64,000 nt of DNA. Origin: Turbatrix aceti (lineage: Eukaryota; Nematoda; Chromadorea; Rhabditida; Panagrolaimidae). Made by a program: the position numbers and the translations under genes. The stretch's first letter is position 1; each line of letters begins with the position of its first letter. Below the pieces are notes generated by a model. It was not told where the DNA came from. It saw only the letters and a program-made list of their open reading frames with translations, and ran no database searches. Where the stretch lies: NCBI GenBank assembly GCA_963969345.1, contig OZ017766.1:11284001-11348000 (forward strand). Direction: 5' to 3'. Of this stretch, positions 1-10,998 are shown one piece after another.

Positions 1-740
1 GTAAAGTAAAGTGGGCCTTGATGTCCCGCCAAATTTTAAAAATTGTCGCTAGTGCCAAATTCGTTCAAAGTATCAAAATGAAAAAAGCAAACAAACAACT
101 CGGCATTTAACCAAGCAATGGTTTACTACTGCAACGTTTTGGTCAACGTTTTGAGCACGATCATTCAATTTAGTTGTGATGATTTTGGCAACTATGTATA
201 ATTAATTTTGTATAGTTAAAATCCCGATCAACATTTTTGATGACTGAAGCGTCCCCTTGGATGTTAATCTCGTGGATGTTAATCGGGTGAAAGTCAAATT
301 CAGAATTCCAACAACAAAATGGCATTCATGCAGGCCTCGGATTTTGTGATTCATGTGATATTTTTTTATTTGCGCACAAATTTGGAATATCGAAATGTCG
401 TACCCTCCAACGTTCTTTGCTCACCGATAAGTGCGCTGGCAATAAATCTAGATAATATGAATTTTCGCTCAGTCAGTCTTTCCGGGACCTCGTTCCTTCG
501 TTCCTTCGTCTCTTCGTTCCCTCTATTCCTACGCGAAAAACTACCTTTTCGCTTCGCTTACGCTTCTGTCGGCATCCCTCGTCTACACTTAGGGATGCGA
601 GGCATTTATCGGGAATGTACCTGTTGCGCTCGCCTCGGTCGCCTCCCCTCGCTTGGCTGCGCGAAAAGTGTCGATTTTTATGTATGCTTGCACTTTGTCC
701 CGAAAGTTCGAGAACATGTTTTCGGGACAAATTGCTGAGA
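1..740. repeat. dispersed repeat block RA, copy 1
   Basis: A non-coding block that recurs at 12,011-12,760, in shortened form at 58,980-59,560, and as its first part at 41,660-41,800. It starts near a GTCCCGCCAAATTTT stretch and includes a palindromic TGTCCCGAAA...TTTCGGGACA hairpin at 697-729. The open frames in it are conserved only as DNA, including in non-coding parts, and show no domain. The 59-kb copy lacks two internal pieces, so the interior may itself be an insertion. Confidence 0.6.
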
Positions 741-1266
741 AAGTGTTATTTGACACGGCACAATTCATAATACAACGGGTTAATCTTCTTCAACATTTGT
801 GGTACAAATCAGTGTTCCGCCCGTAAAAAAAATCGACTTTGGAGTCGCTCCTCTCACCTTCATGATCATGAGTCGAGCAATTGCTGAGCAAAGAGGGCTA
901 GCAAAAAAATGTAAACAGAACGCATCAAAATCAAGCAATTCTGTTTTAATAAAATAATTGATCAAATATGCAACTCCCTAAGTTTTGTGTTGTGTGATCG
1001 TATCGTGCAGATATTTACATTAAATGAGCTCATTTTCTGCTCAGATTACTTAAAATCAGCTCAAAATCAGTTCAAATTACAGATCATCGTTTTTTTGAAA
1101 ATGACTTGATTTGACTTGACATTCCAAATACCTACAGGAGTACAAAAGATCATTTAATTATTTCATAAAATGCAAAATTGCGCTAGAGCCACAAAGTAGA
1201 AATTCAATAAAAAAGGGGCTCAAAAATATTTGTATTTCTTGATTTCAATAAATAAAATCATATTTA
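741..1266. other. non-coding: repeat tail and 3' flank of LRAT copy A
   Basis: Bases 770-965 recur at 41,800-41,955 and partly at 12,790-12,865 and 59,535-59,607. Bases 1,090-1,266 match the 3' flank of LRAT copy C (14,430-14,588). No coding signal was seen. Confidence 0.5.
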
Positions 1267-3747
1267 TCAATCGTTTTTGAAATCTTCGCCGAACTCATTG
1301 GTAGCTTCCTTTTTCGACGTTGCGTCGGGGGAGTTTTCCATGTCGCTGCTGCTAGCTGAGCCGCCCTGCAAAATCAATTTTAGTTAAACTATGAAATTAT
1401 AAATTGTAAAACTCACAATATAGTCACGTGTGAATCCATAAAATCCGCACATGGGCTTGCTGATCCAATATATTATAGCGGCCTAAAAATTGAACGTAGT
1501 ATGAAAATATTATTTATAAAAATAATTAACAGACACTCTGCGAGCCGATTTAGGATCGAGGACACATCATTTTGACACTTTCAAATGTTTTGAGTCAGAG
1601 TTGTAGGCCTTCGGGGGAAAGGTCCAAAGCCGCGATATTTTATTTTATAAAATTCGGATTCACGAGATTCGGCTTCAGAAGTGTTATTCATAAACAATAA
1701 TGCCCCGTGCTACGTTGGTCATGAACAATTCTGAAAAAATTAATATAGGGGTTTCTGGATCCAATGACATACTCAGAATTTTTTTTCAGTTACGGTAATT
1801 ATCGATTTTTTAATATCATACGTTTTCAAACCGCTATCATATTCGGATCTCAAACTTAAGCGGTAATTCGATAAGCCTATCTTCTTCCCCGTTGTTTTTT
1901 GTATCGGAAAAAATAAAACGCAAAAAAAAATCGCGTGCCCAAGGTTGTCATAAATTTTAATTTATGCTCCAGACTCGACACCGAAGCCCTGCGCGCAACG
2001 TGCACGCATGATTTTGCGCTGCTGCACACGCGTATTGACCTTTATTTTTTAGACACATGCCTAACTTATTACAAAAACCGTTTTTGGAACCATTCAATAG
2101 ATGTGTCAAGGCGGGAAGGTGTACAGTAGTCTTTTTTCCAAGCTTCACCTGTAAAATGCCTGAGGCTATTAGCCATGAACATTTTGACAAAAATGACCTA
2201 TTCTATCTTTTTGAGAATTCAATTCTCTATGGAGTATGAAATTTTCAGATTTTCGCCGTTATTTTTGGATACTGTAGCTTAATTTGCCCAACATGTTCTA
2301 AATTTGATTTCAAATTATGAGATTTTCATTTCTTAAGAGAAGCGTCGGCAGAAAAATGAAGGTTAAACTTGGTGTATGTTTTTTAAATTAATGTACCGAA
2401 CCCAAAAATAAAGGTAAAAATCTGAAAATTTCGCACTTCATAGAGAATTGAATTCTCTAAAAGATAGATTACGTCATTTTTGTTTAAATGTTCATGGCTA
2501 ACAGCCTCAGGCATTTTACAGGTGAAGCTTGGAAAAAAGACTACTGTACACCTTCCCGCCTTGGCACACCTATTGAATGGTTCCAAAAACGGTTTTTGTA
2601 ATAAGTTAGGCATGCGTCTAAAAAATAAAGGTCAATACGCGTGTGCAGCAGCGCAAACCTATGCGTGCACGTTGCGCGCAGGGCTTCGGTGTCGAGTCTG
2701 GAGCATAAATTAAAATTTATGACAACCTTGGGCACGCGATTTTTTTTTGCGTTTTATTTTTTCCGATACAAAAAACAACGGGGAAGAAGATAGGCTTATC
2801 GAATTACCGCTTAAGTTGGAGATTCGAATGTTTGAAAACGTATGATATCAAAAAATCGATAATTACCGTAACTCAAAAAAAATTCTGAGTATGTCATTGG
2901 ATCCGCCGTCCTCAGAAACCCCTATATTAATTTTTTCAGAATTGTTCATGACCAACGTAGCACAGGGCACTATTTTTTATGAAAAACACTTCTGAAGCCG
3001 AATCTCGTGAATCCGAATTTTATAAAATAAAATATCGCGGCTTTGGATCTTTCCCCCAAGGGCCTACAACTCTGACTCAAAACATTTGAAAGTGTCAAAA
3101 TGATGTGTCCTTCTCCCCACCTTGGTCCTAAATCGGCTCGCAGAGCGTCTGTTAAGTTTTTGTTAAGTTCATAAAACTGAAATTCTAACCTGCTCAGAGT
3201 ACGCATCTCCATAGATGCATTCGTTAACAAAGTGCTCGCAGTTGTAGCTATACCAGGAGTATTCGACGCCTTCTTGTCGCTAAAATTATTTCCATATTAT
3301 TTTTGGATTAATTATATGTGGAAATTAATGAAAACATAAAGAATATTACGTACCTTCTTCTCCGCATATTTTATCACATCGGCTCCCGTGCGTATGTTTC
3401 GTTTCGGAGTTAATTTTTGTAAAAAACCCCAAAAATATATTTTTCTATGTAGTTCGGACGGTGTGTTGTTTCGTATCTTCCGGCCGTTTGCGACTTCGTC
3501 TAGGTGGTCGTATTGGATCTGAAAAAGCGTCACTATCAGGTTTTTTCTAAGGCCTAAGATCTAAATTTTGTAAAAGTTGAGTACCTTGTGTTCAGTGTCT
3601 TGGTCTTTCCATCGGTAGAGGTGAATGATCCACGCAACACCGTCGCTGTCTATCTCGACGAAGAGAGCCCAGTGCTGAAATGGAACTACTATTTATGTAC
3701 ATAAGAGTATGAAAAAAAAACACCGGGGAACTCACTGTCAAGCTTAA
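1267..3747 (-). pseudogene. LRAT/PLAAT-like gene copy A, 5'-truncated
   Basis: Minus-strand exons read 3736-3747 (remnant of exon 1), 3585-3674 (HWALFVEID...WIIHLYRW), 3354-3518 (IQYDHLDEV...YAEKK), 3190-3279 (RQEGVEYS...YNCEHFVNECIYG), 1417-1482 (short hydrophobic exon) and 1267-1365 (GGSASSSDMENS tail, TGA stop). Lengths 90, 165, 90, 66 and 99 keep frame, and both His boxes and the Cys are present. Exon 1 is cut at a TTAA by the element at 3,744-5,160, and no start codon or promoter follows on the far side. A second TTAA element sits in the intron at 1,483-3,189. The Cys exon resembles subfamily 2 in its first two thirds (WYSYNC, GTTAAC codons) and subfamily 1 afterwards, suggesting conversion. 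Probably a pseudogene unless an outside promoter drives it. Confidence 0.8.
1526..3155. mobile_element. TTAA-flanked palindromic element T1, copy 1
   Basis: A foldback element with about 0.7-kb inverted arms. Ends read TTAA-CAGACACTCTGCGAGCC and the complement CTCGCAGAGCGTCTG-TTAA. The arms carry mirrored open frames (for example 2057-2239 against 2383-2613) that are just the same DNA on both strands, so no transposase is inferred. It lies in the penultimate intron of LRAT copy A. The TTAA target is confirmed by the copy at 57,189-58,828, whose empty site occurs at 41,510. It resembles the palindromic TTAA elements described from Caenorhabditis. Confidence 0.85.
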
Positions 3748-5160
3748 TAGCCACTCTGTGAGCTTTTTTATCAACAAGGTGGAGGGTCCGACACAGTGAT
3801 TTCACTTTTATAAATGTTTTGTGCCGAAATGGTAGACACCTATGAGGAGGGTTCAAAATATTTTTATTTTATTTTTTAGAAGCCGGATTCTGGAGTTACG
3901 GCTTCTCACACCGTTTGACGTCAAATTTCAAAAATGCTTCCAAAATTCTGATTTTTGGTATACAGGGGTAACTTGCCACGAGAAATCGACTGGTGTATTC
4001 AGATTTAAAAAAAAACACCTGTCCGTTCCGGAATTATCGATTTTGTTCACTTTTTCCTCATTTTGTGGCATTTTTTGGCTCCAGCATCCGTATTGCTCCG
4101 AGGAGTAAAGAAATGATTACGTAATATTAAAGCCCGTTTTTTTCTGCATCTGGCATACCGAACCAAAAAATTTTCCTCCAACCATAATTTAGTGAAGTTG
4201 GCCCCTTTATGGCGTCAACTCGGTCAAAAACCGTGCAAAAAGCGCGCGTTTTCCCTCAGCAGCCAAAAAACAAGCGAGCGCGCGCATGCAAGGAGTCATG
4301 TTCAAAAAAACACCCTGAGGCCGATTTCTGTTTCTTATGTTAACGGTCACATGAGTAGGCTTAAACATGTCCCAAAGTATGTATTAGGCCATTTGCGCTT
4401 TTTATCCGACAATTTTGCGGATTGCTACAGCCGATAAAAAAACATGAAACTTCGAGATACCGTAACTTGCTGCAAAATGCTGCAATAAAGAGCGTGATTA
4501 GCTTAAAACAATCTTTGAGACATGTCTGATTATACCCAAGTGACCGTAAGCATAAAAAACAAAAATCGGCTTAAGGGTGTTTTTTTGAACATGACTCCTT
4601 CCTTGCATGCGCGTGCACGCTCGCGAGCGCTTGTTTTTTTGGCTGTTGAGGGAAATCGCGCGCTTTTGCACGGTTTTTGACCGAGTTGACGCCATAAAGG
4701 GGCTAACTTCACTAAATTATGGTTGGAGGAAAATTTTTTGGTTTGGTATGCCAGATGCAGAAAAAAACGGGCTTTAATATTACGTAATCATTTCTTTACT
4801 CCTCGGAGCAATACGGATGCTGGAGCCAAAAAATGCCACAAAATGAGGAAAAAGTGAACAAAATCGATAATTCCGGAACGGACAGGTGTTTGTTTTTAAA
4901 TCTGAATACACCAGTCGATTTCTCGTGGCAAGATACCCCTGTAAACCAAAAATCAGAATTTTGGAAGCATTTTTGAAATTTGACGTCAAACGGTGTGAGA
5001 AGCCGTAACTCCAGGATCCGGCTTCTAAAAATAAAAATAAAATAATTTTGAACCCTCCTCATAGGTGTCTACAATTTCTTCACGAAACATTTATAAAAGT
5101 AAAATCACTGTGTCGGACCCTCCACCTTGTTGATAAAAAAGCTCACAGAGTGGCTATTAA
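3744..5160. mobile_element. TTAA-flanked palindromic element T2
   Basis: Ends read TTAA-TAGCCACTCTGTGAGC (3744) and GCTCACAGAGTGGCTA-TTAA (5160), with mirrored arms (for example ORF 3842-4108 against 4796-5062). The terminal core CACTCTGTGAGC is close to CACTCTGCGAGC of T1, so the two belong to related families. It interrupts exon 1 of LRAT copy A. No transposase frame was seen. Confidence 0.85.
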
Positions 5161-5511
5161 TACCTTTTAAAAAAAAAAATTTTTTAGTAAAAGAAAATTC
5201 TGTTACTAAAAAATTTAAAAAAAAAATTCGTTTTTATCGAAAACAAATTGCTGTAAAAAAATTAGGATGGAATAGGATCAGACTGCTGTAAAACATTTGC
5301 TACCATAAAACAAATATTTTACCGTACTTTTTTTAAACTGAAAAAAAAATTAATGTGCAAATTTTAACATTTCTTAATCCAAAAGTTTTTTAAATTTTTT
5401 ACCACGAAAATTTATCTCGCTATGCTACAATTTTGTTTTAACTTTGCGTTAATAAAAAAAATTACATTCTCTTACCACAAATTTTGTTCCGCAACAAAAA
5501 TTTTGTTCCAG
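5161..5511. other. AT-rich non-coding, possible intron
   Basis: A/T homopolymer-rich sequence that does not continue the truncated LRAT copy A. It ends in a TTTTGTTCCAG acceptor, so it could be an upstream intron of the gene fragment that follows. Confidence 0.4.
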
Positions 5512-6847
5512 AAGTTTCGCCGCCGTTTTACCGACGTAACCACTCGTCAAAAGCGTGAAACTCGTCTTACTGCGGCTGAAAAACTCCGACTCGTCGAAGA
5601 ATCCCTCGGCCAGCGCTCACGGGTCCGATCCGGTAACATTGATCATTCCGAAGCCCAGACCAACCAGTTTGACGCAATCCGTCGTGTATCCAAGGAGCGT
5701 GGCGTGATCGACCGACACTTGCTCAAAATTGTTCCCCGACTTGTTTCCAAATCTAGCAAACCGTCGAATGACGACAGTTTTAGGGATTTGCCTCTGGCAA
5801 GGGACCGAAGTGTTCAGAGCAAGATTTTGAGCAACCGGGCAAATCGACGTGTCCTGCACACTGGATCGGCTTCGAATCACGAAGAGCCGAGACAGGAAGA
5901 AATTCTGACCGGGCCGAGACTCAAGGCTGAGCCCAATAGCATTATTCGAGTTTTTCAACAGTTTGGAACGACCAAGAAAGCTTACCACACGTCGACAAGG
6001 GCGACAACTTACAAGCCAAGGCCCGCGATTGTGATCACGTAAATTTTTTTTAAATTTTTTTTTGTGTTAATTTTTTTTGATTTAAAGACAATTTTTAAAT
6101 TTAAAAAAAAATTAAATTTGAAATAAAATTTTACAAAAAAAAAATTTTGAATTAAAAAATTTTGAATTAAAAAAAATCTACTGTAAAAAACTTTTTTTAC
6201 CATTTTAATTTTTTAATTTTTTTTATCAAATTGACGCAAAAAAAACTGAAAAAAGTTTGTTTGTTTTTTTGCGTTACGAAAATTTCAAAATTTTTCAGAA
6301 CCCCCAGCCCCCGTCCTAAAAGCCGGGTGCCAACTACCAACGACCGCGATCTGTTTGACGAAGTCAAACCCAACGGAAACACCGCTCCGATACCCGCCGA
6401 CACAGATGACTACCTCACAGACGAGGAAGTTCAGTCAGAAAAAGTCTTTCCGACATCACTGAAAGGAACTTCACAATTGACGAGAATTGAAAAGACTGGA
6501 TCAGTCGCGTCGAGTAAGGCCGTGCCGAGTGTCCGTGCCCGAGCTCTGGACGTCGTCACGGCACCGAAAGCGAGACCTGATCGCAATGGATGGGCGGTGA
6601 GTTTTTATTTTGGTTTTTACATACAAAGTTTTATGTTGGTGATTTCAGAATCGGATACTCGCTGCTGTTCAAGGTTAGACAGATTTTGTCATACATGTCA
6701 TTTTGTAAATTTGTCTGTGTATATGTACCTTTTTAATAAATGGCCTATGTTTGAACTTTCGAATGACTGTTTACAGCGTATGCAACAAAATATTTATGTA
6801 GATTCAATCAAAGAGGGGCTCAAAAATATTTGTATTTCTCGATTTGA
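5512..6847 (+). CDS. unrecognised multi-exon gene fragment U, copy 1
   Basis: Four phase-compatible exons: 5512-6038, 6299-6596, 6649-6673 and 6777-6847 (TGA). Donors are GTAAAT, GTGAG and GTTAG, and acceptors end in CAG. The predicted protein is hydrophilic. The first exon is basic and Ser/Arg-rich (KFRRRFTDVTTRQKRE). The second is Pro/Thr-rich with an acidic patch (DTDDYLTDEEVQSE). The conserved frame and codon quality argue for real coding sequence, but I recognise no domain. The 5' end is open (no start before 5512). The last exon runs into the 3'-flank inverted repeat of LRAT copy B, so the 3' end is probably a chimeric junction. A nearly identical partial copy lies at 51,305-52,216. Confidence 0.5.
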
Positions 6848-6863
6848 TTGAATAAAATCATAT

Positions 6864-7983
6864 TTACGAATTGCTCTTGAATTTTTCGCCGAACTTATCG
6901 GTAGCTTCCTTTTTCGACGTTGCGTCGGGGGAGTTTTCCATGTCGCTGCTGCTAGCTGAGCCGCCCTGCAAAATCAATTTTAGTTAAACTAAGAAATTAT
7001 AAATTGTGAAGCTCACGGCAATTGCGAGGATGAGAGACTCGAACCAATTCATGATATCTGGTGTGTTATAATACAAACATTGTGCAAATATAAAAAAAAA
7101 TTTTTGGTACGAATGCTGACTTTACAGCTGACAATAAAAAACACACTTATTTCTCAATAAAAAACGTTTTATTTATTTTCCGCACAGGTACTTATGGATA
7201 CGTAGACATATGATTCGAAAAAATTTCAAGTTTTTCTAATCAGATATCTTATAACATGAATGCAGGAAATGTCGGCCTAAAAATTGAACGTAGTATGTAA
7301 ATATTATTTATGAAAATAAATAAGTTTTTGTTTCCATAAAACTGAAATTCTAACCTGCTCAGAATACGCATCCTCATAGATGCATTCGTTGACAAAGTGC
7401 TCGCAGTTTTAGTAAAACAAGGAGTACTTGACTCCTTCTTGTCGCTAAAATTATTTCCATATTATTTTTGGATTAATTATAGAAATTAATGAAAACATAA
7501 GGAATATTACTTGCCTTCTTCTCCGCATATTTTATCACATCGGCTCCCGAGCGTATGTTTCGTTTCGGAGTTAATTTTTGTAAAAAACCCCAAAAATATA
7601 TTTTTCTATGTAGTTCGGACGGTGTGTTGTTTCGTATCTTCCGGCCGTTTGCGATTTCGTCTAGGCGGTCGTATTGGATCTGAAAAAGCGTCAACATTAT
7701 GTTTTTTCTAAACCCTAGGATTTAAATTTTGTAAAAGTTGAGTACCTTGTGTTCAGTGTTTTGGTCATTCCATCGGTAGAGGTGAATGATCCACGCCACA
7801 TCGTTGCTGTCTTTCTCGACGAAGAGAGCCCAGTGCTGAAATGAAACTACTATTTATGTAACAATATGAAAAATAAAACACCGGGGAACTCACTGTCAAG
7901 CCTAAAGCAAATCCTTGGATTTCGATTCTGTCACCCATTCTTAGATTGGGAAGCACTTCGTTGACATCTTTAAACTCCTGCAT
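6864..7983 (-). pseudogene. LRAT/PLAAT-like gene copy B, premature stop
   Basis: Exons on the minus strand: 7894-7983 (ATG; MQEFKDVNEVLP..GDRIEIQG), 7746-7835 (HWALFVEKD...WIIHLYRW), 7515-7679, 7355-7444 (Cys exon), alternative terminal exon 6a ending near 7276, exon 6b 7017-7115 and tail exon 6864-6965. In the Cys exon codon 12 is TAA (7409-7411), one codon before NCEHF, so the protein would end without its nucleophile. Exon 6a also gains a TGA. The intron after exon 3 uses a GC donor (AAG|gcaagt). The twin copy K at 52-53 kb has a sense codon here and is intact, so the stop arose after the duplication. Confidence 0.85.
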
Positions 7984-8403
7984 TTTGGAAGGGAACAAAC
8001 TGTAAACGAAGATCTGTCCTTGAAAAAATAAATCTAAAATAGGTAATTAAATTTTGGAGTGCGATAGCAAAAAAGACTCTATTGGACCGCAGAAACTTTT
8101 TGAACGAGTTGGATTACATCAGAATCAGGGTCAGTGTCATGAATTTCATGCATAAGAAGACTGGTACAAAACGTGCGGCAACAAGATCTTTTGTAGCATG
8201 TCATGAGCGTCTATATCGAAATTCTTTACCCCCCTCGTCCTGCTCACTGATAAGAACGCTGAATCTCAATATTGTGTTTTTTGTATACTACCTGCACGTT
8301 TTTCAGAAATTTCGAGAACTTGTAAAATTATAATGAAAATACAAACAACACGACATTCAGGCAATTGAAGACTTACAAAAGCAACACATTAGCTGTATGC
8401 AAT
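7984..8403 (-). promoter_or_regulatory. promoter and 5' flank of LRAT copy B
   Basis: On the minus strand a GATA-type site (forward CACTGATAAG, 8245-8254) lies upstream of a TATA-box position that has drifted to CTACAAAAG (forward 8188-8196). The same block stands before C, H, I and K. Confidence 0.6.
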
Positions 8404-9466
8404 CACAGCAAAGGCGTTTTTTTTGCAAGTAAGATGTAAAAGCGTACAAGTACCAATTTTTGCTTCCCGGTACATGCAAAAGCTTACAAACGCCATGTCG
8501 CGCTTGAAGGTGAACGCAAACACTTATAGATATCGCGTTTTGGCAAAAACGCGATTGCAACAAACTTGCAATGCAATGCAACTGCTTTCAAGTGAATATA
8601 AAAACTTGTAAACACGCTTTTGAGCCTGAAAGTGAATACAAACGCTTAGGTTTTGCCTGTCACCGACTTTGACGCCATAAATGTGCTTCCAAGTACTTAT
8701 AAAAACTCGCAATCAGCATTTTGATGCTCGAAAACACTGTTTGACATCGATTTTTCTGCGATTCACGCAACTTTGTTTTTTTCGTCGTTTTGATGACTTT
8801 ACGTCGTTTTTTGTTGTTTCGTCCATTTTTCGTCGTATTTTTCTACTTTCTACGGTCAAATCCTAATCGACAACAAACAGCTGCTCTACTGGACTAACTA
8901 GTCGACAACCGGCATCAACTTTGGTGAGTTTTTGGGGTGAAAGCACGAAAGTATCTGTCGCGCGTGCTATGATGGATTTTCCTCATTTTTATGATTTTCA
9001 GGCATAAACCTGAAATCATTGGCTTCGAGTTGACAACATCAACGTCATCAGACCACATCATCAGTTCAAACAATTTGTTTCGGCACCATTGACGTCTTCA
9101 AAAGTACGACTGACGACGAAGACAAAATATTTTATTTCTTTTTTTATTTATTTGTTGTTTTTTTTTGTTTTTTACGTGTTTTTTTGCTCACTTATGATAA
9201 ATATTGTTTTTTTAACCGACAAACGACTGATGCGAGGGTAAGGGAATCGGGATTATAAAGCAAACGCGAGCCGGCGATTCGTCGTTTTTTTAAACGCTTG
9301 CAAACACAGATATGCTCACAAGTAACCTAAAAATGCTTACAAACACAGTCCTATTGCCTACAAACGCTAGAAGTGTCTATGAGTGGTCTAGGAGATACGA
9401 GAAAGGCGCGCACGTAGTACGAGTACGCTTTTACATCTTACTTGCAAAAAAAACGCCTTTGCTGTG
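8404..9466. mobile_element. inverted-repeat element with AT target duplication
   Basis: About 40-bp terminal repeats, CACAGCAAAGGCG...CGCCTTTGCTGTG, flanked by AT (8402-8403, 9467-9468). The paralogous locus near 53,776 lacks it and reads straight through TATGCAATAAAGG, a clean empty site. Subterminal regions repeat a GCTTACAAACGC-like motif. The interior has a plausible GTGAG...TTTTCAG intron (about 8,922-9,001) but no recognisable protein. Confidence 0.8.
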
Positions 9467-9690
9467 ATAAAGGAATTCTTTTAATAAAAAATGTTGTTTT
9501 TTAAAATTTTCGTAGAACTTTATTTGTCATTTCAAGATTCGTATGATTCGATCTGTCATTCAATACGCAATCTGGAGCTTCTGATAAGTATGAACTTCTA
9601 CAAGTATACAAAAAAACTGAATATTGAGATTTGGCGCGCTTATCAGTGTGCAAAAAGCGGTGGAGAGTACTGCATTTCGATCAGGGTTTA
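9467..9690 (+). promoter_or_regulatory. orphan LRAT-family promoter, head-to-head with copy B
   Basis: Plus-strand sequence matching the LRAT start region: AATATTGAGATT, then a CTTATCAGTG GATA site (9639-9648) and a CATTTCGATC block. No LRAT exon follows; after 9,690 the sequence changes to a GTTCGCGAAC-motif region. Copies occur at 38,261-38,480 and 53,776-54,000. Confidence 0.5.
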
Positions 9691-10207
9691 GCGAACAGCC
9701 CGTTATTTTGTTCTCGAAGAAACACGAACAATTTTTCAACATTGTTTGAAAAACAGAACTAACGCGATCAATTTTGACCTTGTTCGCGAACGCAAACGAA
9801 CATAAAATAAATTATTTTCATAATTTGTGCAAAATTTTGTATCAATGAGTAGAAAATCGAAAATTTGGCCAGTCCATTTATATCGTTTTTGATACCAGTA
9901 TTTCTACACCTTTTATTGGCTAAGTATTTATTTATTTATTTCACCATTACTCAGTGGTTAGTTATCATTAGACCAGATGTTAGGAGGCACAAATGATGTC
10001 CACGTGGGCGTAAATGTCTCAATTCGAGATTTCGAAATTTCCTTTTCCCAAATTTTATGCATGTTGTTTGACTTTTTTTTTAACATTGACATTTTTCTAG
10101 GTTTTTGTTTGTTTCATCTGTTCGGAAAATTTTGCTTTGTTCGCGAAGGAACGCGAACAAAAAAAATTTTGAATCAATTTGTTCGCGAACGAACACAAAC
10201 GAACACA
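9691..10207. repeat. GTTCGCGAAC-motif repeat region
   Basis: Clusters of GTTCGCGAAC / GAACGCAAACGAAC-type motifs at 9,770-9,802 and 10,135-10,207 surround AT-rich DNA. They probably mark a decayed DNA transposon with subterminal motif arrays. The segment also holds the empty target CTCAGTGG (about 9,951-9,958) of the hAT-like element inserted at 38,762. Copies occur at about 38,480-39,555 and 54,000-54,515. Confidence 0.45.
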
Positions 10208-10415
10208 TTCTCAGAATTTTTCATAACCAACGTAGCACGGGGCACTATTTTTTATGAAAAACACTTCTGAAGCCGAGTCTCGTGAATTCGAATTTTATAA
10301 AATAAAATATCGCGGCTTTGGGCCTTTCCCCCGAAGGCCTGCAACTCTGACTCAAAACATTTGAAAGTGTCAAAATGATGTGTCCTCGATCCTAAATCGG
10401 CTCGCAGAGTGTCTG
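10208..10415. mobile_element. T1 terminal fragment
   Basis: About 205 bp of one T1 end, finishing CTCGCAGAGTGTCTG at 10,415. It is fused on its left to the GTTCGCGAAC region at the same junction as the copies at 39,560 and 54,516, so it was truncated before those duplications. Confidence 0.7.
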
Positions 10416-10998
10416 TTTTAAAATTTTTTCCATACCTCATTTTTTTCTGCATTTTTTTGCATTTTACTTCTAGAAGAAGTTTGACGCATAAAAAATGACA
10501 TTTTTTACAAGGCATAAAACACGTCTATTTGTAGCACGAGTGAAGATAATGAAACACAGCATCCTCCGCCCTTTTTTTACCCGGCTGAACAAGTAAAATC
10601 TCGACATTGAATCACTTTTTTTCATGCTTGCACATTGTCCAGAAAATTCGAGAACATGACAACAAAACAAAAAAAGTGATAACGAAAGTCCTTTGTATAC
10701 CGTGTGTCAATGTATTTCAAGAGATGATAAAACACTTTTTTTTAATGAATTTCCGGATGTTGTTATCGAAAGCACTTTTTCCCAATTTGCAAAATGTGCG
10801 CAGTGAACAAAGTTGACTCATATTTTAATGTCCAAAAATATGTTAATGTGACATTTATGATTCACAATTACCATACAATCTCACCATACAAAATGTCGAG
10901 ATTCAATGTCAAGAATCAGCTCGTTTATCAGTGTGCTTAAAGGGGCGGCGAATGACACGTGATAGACAGCTAGCTACAAATAGGCATATTCGGTTCTC
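10416..10998 (+). promoter_or_regulatory. 5' region of subfamily-3 locus 1
   Basis: Holds a TTTATCAGTG GATA-type site (about 10,924-10,933) followed by GTGCTTAAAGGGG, like the LRAT promoters. The upstream part (10,440-10,900) recurs at 39,790, 54,740, 61,270 and, less closely, 20,400 and 46,200. Confidence 0.5.

Noticed and set aside
319..738. 139-aa open frame, repeated at 12,357
   Set aside because: It lies in a dispersed repeat that is equally conserved outside the frame, has no domain or splice context, and the third copy deletes most of it.
2057..2735. Mirrored open frames (MPNLLQKPFLEPFNR type) on both strands of T1
   Set aside because: They occur on both arms of a palindrome and overlap on opposite strands, so they are by-products of the inverted repeat, not transposase.
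3842..5062. 88-aa frames at both sides of T2
   Set aside because: Same reason: mirror images within a foldback element, no conserved catalytic motif.
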